From Chamaea fasciata (Eukaryota > Chordata > Aves > Passeriformes > Sylviidae): a DNA stretch of 64,000 bases. The translations under genes and the position numbers were made by a program. Below are positions 58,150-64,000 of the stretch, one piece after another. The stretch lies in assembly GCA_029207755.1 (NCBI GenBank), contig JARCOQ010000005.1, positions 61,577,414-61,641,413 of the forward strand, read 5' to 3'. How positions within the stretch are numbered: the first letter of the stretch is position 1; each line of letters starts with the position of its first letter. The notes under the pieces were generated by a model. That model saw nothing but the letters and a program-made list of their open reading frames with translations, searched no databases and was not told the origin of the DNA.

Positions 58150-59850
58150 GTGAGTAAGTTTTATTTCAATCAGCTTTGATGTGAATGTACGTGGTAGCTG
58201 TGCCATTACTTCTAGAGCTTCTTGGCATTTTCATTCAGTCAAGGTCTTACTACACTGTTAATGTTACAAATAGCTCTTGAATTAAAAACACTCTTCTAAA
58301 CGATTTCCTTTTTTTTTTTACAACAGTGTAAAACATTTAAACTTTCTATGTATTTCATATTCTGACAATATGGAAGTGTGTTTTCTTTCAAAGCAGCTGA
58401 GTGACTTCCATCCTTTTTTAAGTTTTTTTTGTACAAAGGCAACAATTTATTTTAATGTATTGTTAAGAAAGATGAGAAGTTGTCCCTTATCTCTTGAATG
58501 AATAGCATCTTCATAAGCATAAGGGAAAAAAACCCAAGAAGTAGTTTATATTTATCCCTGTTTGAAATTTCTTTTAAGATCTGGGTTTGCTTCGACTTCT
58601 TGACATGAGAAAAACAGAAGAAGGAAACTGGAGTTTGCCAGATAGATTTCTGCTTTATTAATATCCCTAGGAGTTTTGCTGGGGCTCATGGAGATCCTGC
58701 CTCATTCTATGTCATCATTTAATGAAGATGTTAAATGAAGCTGGAGGCTTTCCTGCAGTGGCACAAGTGAATTTGGCATCACAGGCCGAAAACGCAAAAG
58801 AAAGATATCTTTGCTTGCTTTCTTCTTCTCTTTTTCTTTGGCCAGTCTTAGTGTACTTTGAAGAAGATTCTGAAAACGTATGAGAAGAGTCACAAAGTTC
58901 AGCTTTCTGATAAATATTTGCCTTGTTGTGTATGCCTGCAGTACTGGTAATCATTGTGACTAATGATTCAGTGCATAGTGGGGACTTTGAATCTGCAGTT
59001 TCCAAAGTTCCTTAACCTGTAGCACATCTGAATGACTTCACTGCACAAAAGTCTTAAACTTGCATCTCCGGGTCACTGCCTTCAGTTTCAGCTGAGTTGT
59101 AATCTCTGTTGGGTCTCATGAACTTTGCTTTCTCTTCTTCGTGGGGGCACATCTTCAGGGGAAAGCTTGAACAGGATCCTCCCTTAGGATACACTGCAGT
59201 CTGGTGACTGGGGGACTCTGGTGCAAAGCAGGACAAACAAGCCTAGATCTTAACAGACAAAGGAGGCATTGAGTGCTTTTACCTCCGTGGTATTATGTAA
59301 AATGTAGTAAGTGGTTTCTTTTGCTATCTTTTTTTCAAGAAAAAAGTCATATTCCTTCTCTCTTACTCTGAAGAGTGCATGCCATAATCTGCTACCAAGC
59401 AGTTATTCGAGGCCTTTGACCTCCAGTCAATAGAAATACTCATCTTAAATCTCTGGAAGGGAGCCAGGTTTAAAACATGCTCCTGTGCATATCCTGTTCA
59501 CCAGATATGCTGCACCCTGTTTAGTACACAGGATTTTTGCATTGCTTTTCAGAGTCTTTCAAGTCTCCTCTGACATGTTAAATTGGATAAAAAGATGCAT
59601 ACCACAAACTGTAATGTAGATATTTGAAAATTTTCTGTAGAAGTCCTTTGTTGGATCTTGATTCTGGAATCCCCTGGAGAGCTTCTGCAGAAAAACAGAA
59701 GGACCTGAATTATGCTTTGTGTGCCAAATTGTGTTTCGGGTCAGGCTGTTAGCCTTTTCTGACAGTGCCGTGAGTCTGCTTTCACTTGCACTGATATCAT
59801 AGAACCATGAGTTAAACCTAATACAGGCTGGTTGGGCACATCTCTTGCAG

Positions 59851-59910
59851 CATCATAGAATCACCAAGGTTGGAAGAGATTTTCAAGGTCATCCAGTCCA
59901 GCCACGCATG
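59851..59910 (-). mobile_element. CR1 LINE 3'-end fragment, minus orientation
   Basis: The sequence 'catcatagaatcaccaaggttggaagagattttcaaggtcatccagtcc' is the reverse complement of the avian CR1 3' terminus (TTGGACT...CTTCCAACCTTGGTGATTCTATGATG). Similarity fades after about 60 bp, so this is a short or eroded 5'-truncated copy. A related 'tcatagaaccatgag' at about 59,798 may be a second tail. Confidence 0.75.
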
Positions 59911-60437
59911 TAGCATCCCTGGAGTGCTTTCAGCACCTGTAGAACCACCCATCAAACAGTAGTTTTCAGCTTTCTGATCTGCAAACCCCTGAAGGCTCCC
60001 TTCTGTGTAGAACAAATTCAGTCCTACCAACAGAGACTTACTTGCCTTGGCTGCTGTTCTCAGGTGTGTATAGTTCTCCATTGACTTCTGGGGCCTGGTA
60101 GCAGCAGGCTGCCAGTGCCTGAATAAAAACCACTGGGGTCTGTCTAGTTGCAAGGGAATTAAGTATTTCTGTTGCAATTGTGTTAAACCAGTGCACGTGA
60201 ATTATATATATTGTGTAATACTCGTATTTAACTTCTAAGGAAAACGTTGGGATCAACAATTATGTGACCTTGAGGTTCTAGGAAAGGTAATGGGAAGGAC
60301 TGCCTAATCTGAACCACTTTTTGTATATAGTGCTGTGATTCTATATGAGCTGCTATTTTTTTTTCTAATATGCTTTTTAACTAGACTAGAAACTCTGCTG
60401 TGAAATTCCCCTGCTATGCTTTTCAAGTGGAAACAGA

Positions 60438-60737
60438 GCGGCAGGCACTGATCTCTTCTCTCTGGTGGCCAGTGACAGGACCCAAGGGAATGCCGTAAAG
60501 GCTGTGTCAGAGAAAGTTTAGGGTGGACAGTAGGAAAAGGCTCCCCCAGAGTGTGGTTGGGCACTGGAACAGGCTCCCCAGGGAAGTGGTCACAGCACCA
60601 AGCCTGACAGAGCTAAAGAGGCATTTTGACAATGCTCTCAGGTACATGGTGTAATTCTTGGGGCTGTCCTGTGCAGGGCCAGGAGTTGGACTTTGATGAT
60701 CATTGTGCTTTCTGTTATCTTGGAATATCATATGATA
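60438..60737 (+). mobile_element. CR1 LINE, 5'-truncated copy
   Basis: About 300 bp matching the CR1 3' region: 'aggcactgatctcttctctctggtggccagtgacaggaccc', then 'ggcactggaacaggctccccagggaagtggtcacagcaccaagcctg', then 'gggctgtcctgtgcagggccaggagttggactttgatgatc'. It ends near 'tggaatatcatatgat', the degraded ATTCTATG-type terminal repeat. There is no reverse-transcriptase ORF, so it is immobile. CR1 of this type is diagnostic of a sauropsid, probably avian, genome. Confidence 0.92.
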
Positions 60738-62160
60738 CTTTCCTATTTCTTAGCTAGTATGTTTGGATTTCTGGTTTTTGAGTGGCACTTGTTCAGCACT
60801 TCCATCAAATTGGCCATCCTGGTAGTAGGTATTTTTGCTTTCCTGTTCAGCTTCTTGTGTAAAGGTACCTGTGTTTTCTGAGCCCTGAACTGATACCCTT
60901 AGTGCTGATTGGGAGGACTCTATTATTCAGTTTAGGCTTGCTTCTCATCCAAAGATCCGTGATTTAGTATGTGGGTGCCAGTTTTAATCATGATGTTTTA
61001 ACTTCATAATCATACTGTGAGGGTTTTAGCTCTTGTTTTCCAGATGAGTCTTCCCACCTGCTTCTGCCTCTGCATTCCTTCTTCAGATCCCAGCCACTGC
61101 TTTCTCACCCAGAGCACATACAGAGAGATCTGGGCATGGCAAGGGAAGCAGGAGTTATTTTTCTGGTGCTTGTTGACCCCCGGAAGAAATTAAATGATTT
61201 AAAGACTTGTGCAGAGGGAAGGGAACTAAGAGGTCACTGGCAAAAAGAGAGAAGGATGCTGACTGGTGTAATGCGACTCATTTTTCCTTTTTCTGACCTT
61301 GGTGCTTGCTGAGGAGGGAAAGCAAGATTAGCAGGACTCGGGGGAGGAGACAGGACTTAATATCAAGGCATGCTTTGGTGGGGGAGGAAAGCAGGAAGAA
61401 AACCTGGACTGGTTATAATTTTCTTCCCCTCTAGATGAAAAATTCTGTAAGTAGAGCTGCTGATTGAGCTTTCTCCTGTGCTTCCCCTGTCAGGGACTGC
61501 TGTTCTAGAACTGCCCTAGGAAACAGCTTTTGAGGTAAAGAAATCTCCCCTGATATGTTTCCCTTGGAAAGTTTGTGTAGGGTTAAAACAGTCTAGTTCT
61601 GCTGCTATCACCACACCATTTATGCAGTTCTGTGACAAGATAAGTCGTGTGTTTCTGTTGTTGTTCTTCCATCTTGTTTTCATGGCATTTGTTCAAATTA
61701 TGCTGCAAGGACTTTGCATTTTTAAATAGCTTTCCAGGTACCAGCAGATCTCACAGGCATGCTGCTGTTGTTTCTCTACTGGCAACCACCTCTATGATCA
61801 CTAGGCTTTTCTTTTTCAGTACTTAAACATAAGCTGCTGCATGGCAGTAGCTGTTTTGTTTTCCTACTTGTCCTCCTGATTGCTTTTTTAGGTTTGAGAT
61901 GCACTTGGTGTAGTGTGGCAGCTCTCACCAAGCCTGCTGATGTGATGGAGAGCTCCTTTTTTGAGTCTGGTTGAAGAATGCAAGAGCACAGTCTAGTAAT
62001 AAAAATAGGAACAATTTGACGGGGCCTGCTAGCTTGTCTAATAATGAAAAAGAAGTTCTCTTTGTGGAACTTAATCTACTTACTTGAATTTTGGATTAAT
62101 GGATTACATTTGTGCTTTGCCAGAAAAGATGTATAGCACACATGAATTTCTTTTTTTTAG

Positions 62161-62230
62161 GCAATAATGAATCAAATGGACAGAAATCAACAGGAAGTCC
62201 CATCATACGTTCATGATGAGCCACCAGAAG
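62161..62230 (+). CDS. TMEM263: TMEM263 first coding exon
   Basis: The exon starts 'gcaata' before ATG at 62,167; the coding part is 62,167-62,230, 21 codons plus one base: MNQMDRNQQEVPSYVHDEPP then E and the first base of Gly. Human TMEM263, from memory, begins [22 protein letters not shown], so this is a clear orthologue with conservative changes. It is the short cytosolic, Gln/Asp/Glu/Pro-rich N-terminus before the hydrophobic segments. Acceptor 'ttcttttttttag', donor GAAG|GTATGT, phase 1. The ATG has A at -3 (aatAATATG, where the codon before the start is ATA) and A at +4. Confidence 0.95.
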
Positions 62231-64000
62231 GTATGTATAAGTTTTCATGATATGAAGTGAATTCATCAGAAGTTCAATTCTGTCTTTAAAAAACGCATCT
62301 ACAAGCTTTACTAGAAGACTCTAACTTTCTTTTACATAACAGTAAACAAACCAGCCCTGGGATGAGATGGGCCTGAGTTATTGTTCACTTCTGCATTATC
62401 ATGATTACAAAAAAGCCACTGAATATAACTGAGTAAACAACTGTACCTATAAATTATAGAGAAGATGGGCAGTTACTAAAGGACTTAATTTGCAGATTAG
62501 TTTCCAGAGATATGAACTGGTCTAATGGGCATGTATTTCTGCTGTTCATTATGTGAGATGGAAAGATCCCTGCTTCATTTTTGGACACGTTGCTGTGTTA
62601 ATAGTGCATGTGACTTTTACGCAAGATGTGTTAAAAAAATATATAAAACTTCATTACTGCTTTTGGAGACTGTTTTCCATCATACAAATAGCAGTGGTCC
62701 CAACTGTTCACAATCTCATGGTTTCATAAAAACAAGCACGCACTTGACTTTGTTAATGCAGTGACATCATGGTCTCCTGAACATTAAGTTGGTTATTAGA
62801 TCTGCAGAGGAAATGCAGTTGCAAATGAGCAGAATTTCTTCCAAGCTGTGGACTGGCAGGATTGAGCAGACTCTTGTTTGCATAATGTGACTGGAAACAT
62901 ACTAGATGAAAAGCCATTCTTGGCATATAGGTTGTCTGTGTTCTGTCTTCTCTTGCTTTAAAACCAAATGTGTTGGATGTGGAGGTCAGTGAGTCATGAT
63001 TTCCTCTCAATTCATTGCTCTTCAGTTTATAATGGCCCTTTAAAGTTCTGTTTGTTGGTCTGAGTTTTTTTTACCTCAGCTTTTATATGTTGTATAACTG
63101 AACAATTTACTTCATTTGAACAGCAGTATTATCCACTAACTGTAGCAGAAAGGATTGGAGTAGCTCACTCTGTTCTTAACAACTATTAGGCAAGAAACAC
63201 AAGGAGAAGATAAGAGGAAAGGGAAAAATAGATTTTCCTGGCACAGTAATTCTTCAGCTCTATTATACTTGTTGTAGTAGCATGGTGAGGACAAAAAGCT
63301 CTTGCTGTTTTAGTGTTAAGATCCCAGAAGCATTTCTAATAGCAAACGCCTGATTGGAAGCTACACCCTAATGTGCTATCTTCAAGTCTGATTTTTAAGG
63401 CTGGGTTTTGCTTGCTTAGTTGTTAGAGGTTTTTTTGCCTTAAAGATTTAATGGTGTTTTATATGTTAAACATCATGTATAGAAAGTGAACAGTGGTCTG
63501 AGAACTAGAACTGATTCTTTACTGAGTAAGGCAGTGAAACAAGTGGACATTCTTTATCTTCCTAGAATATTCACCAGGTTTTCCAGGTTCAGAGCATCCC
63601 AGCAGACTTTGATCATCACTGGTTATTCCAAAGTTCTATTTAAAATCTGTGAGCAGCTAAGACTTCTTTTCTTCTGCACATTGTTTTCTTTCAGTATGAC
63701 AATAACTAGTTTGAAAATGAAGTCTAAAGAGATGGAGAAAGTTGGTGTAGTTAGAGGGAGTAGAATGAAGCACAGCTCATCTTAATATAAACTCCACCCT
63801 TGAAGAGGCTTTTTCCTTTTGGTTCTGGCTCATGTGCACTTTTCAAGCCTTACAAGTTTATTTAAAATATTGGAAGACTCCTTGAAAAGCAATTTTGAAT
63901 GTTGTGTGAGGCCTTAAGCATGATACTTACACTGTCATAGAAAGATGGCCAAATGTGGATGGAAGGACACCAGTCAATGCTGGCAAGATCATCTCTCTGA
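62231..64000 (+). other. TMEM263: TMEM263 intron (5' part)
   Basis: At least 1.8 kb after the donor GTATGT. I looked for the next coding exon (human: S-M-K-D-H-P-Q-Q-Q-P) and do not find it, so it lies past the window. No repeat or RNA gene is recognised. The open frame at 63,486-63,785 has no domain. Confidence 0.8.

Larger units (their letters stand above)
55261..62160 (+). other. TMEM263: TMEM263 5' intron region
   Basis: About 6.9 kb separate the CpG island from the first coding exon. It contains a candidate leader exon (58,088-58,149), a possible alternative first-exon end (55,670), and two CR1 fragments at 59.85 and 60.44-60.74 kb. The rest is unremarkable T-rich intronic sequence. The final acceptor is 'gaatttcttttttttag' at 62,160. 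Confidence 0.75.
54600..64000 (+). other. TMEM263: TMEM263 gene, 5' part (3' end beyond the window)
   Basis: TMEM263 (formerly C12orf23) encodes a small membrane protein of about 115 residues. The window holds its CpG-island promoter, leader and first coding exon. The exons encoding the glycine-rich hydrophobic segments and the lysine-rich C-terminus must lie to the right. The gene is known from chicken autosomal dwarfism (a nonsense mutation), and loss of function impairs growth and skeletal development. The transcription start is not resolved, so the left edge is approximate. Confidence 0.88.

Noticed and set aside
1..64000. tRNA, rRNA, CRISPR, operon or phage features
   Set aside because: None found. 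Sequence texture, introns and CR1 elements show a vertebrate nuclear genome, so prokaryotic features are not expected.

Overview
The window is vertebrate nuclear DNA, almost certainly from a bird. It has spliced genes with GT-AG introns, long AT-rich introns and intergenic DNA, one strong CpG island, and CR1 LINE 3' ends of the avian type at about 60.44-60.74 kb and 59.85-59.91 kb. I see no sign of bacterial, plasmid or phage DNA. The two recognised genes, RIC8B followed by TMEM263 on the same strand, match the neighbour order I recall from human chromosome 12q23.

Layout. 1-28,416 (+): RIC8B, the non-receptor exchange factor and folding chaperone for Gs/olf-class G-alpha subunits. Exon 1 lies left of the window. 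Nine coding exons, from 'NRATFRFDPADEDKRK' to the stop at 28,414-28,416, join in phase into 507 codons plus stop. The 3'UTR follows, with polyadenylation signals at 30,200 and 31,767. 30.2-54.1 kb: intergenic DNA with several stretches that look like conserved non-coding elements, two small CpG clusters (about 34.86-34.95 and 45.51-45.58 kb) and homopolymer runs. 54.1-55.3 kb: the CpG-island promoter of TMEM263. 55.3-64.0 kb: 5' part of TMEM263, with a probable non-coding exon at 58,088-58,149 and the first coding exon at 62,161-62,230 (MNQMDRNQQEVPSY...). The rest of TMEM263 lies right of the window.

No operon-like co-function is implied. RIC8B stabilises G-alpha s/olf. TMEM263 is a small membrane protein linked to growth and skeletal development, and a nonsense mutation in it is reported for autosomal dwarfism in chicken.

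The most interesting unexplained signal is a possible unannotated plus-strand gene between the two. Four exon-like blocks (32,319-32,363; 32,609-32,847; 37,052-37,133; 39,096 to about 39,615) are bounded by good splice signals, share one open reading frame across all three junctions, and end at a stop followed by AATAAA. The frame contains an ATG with a strong Kozak context and an N-myristoylation-like start (MGQLSS). This is a hypothesis from splice signals read by eye, not an established gene. Other leads are the 40-codon RIC8B exon 9 that can be skipped in frame, an upstream ORF in the TMEM263 leader, and a minus-strand terminal-exon-like ORF near 46.5 kb.
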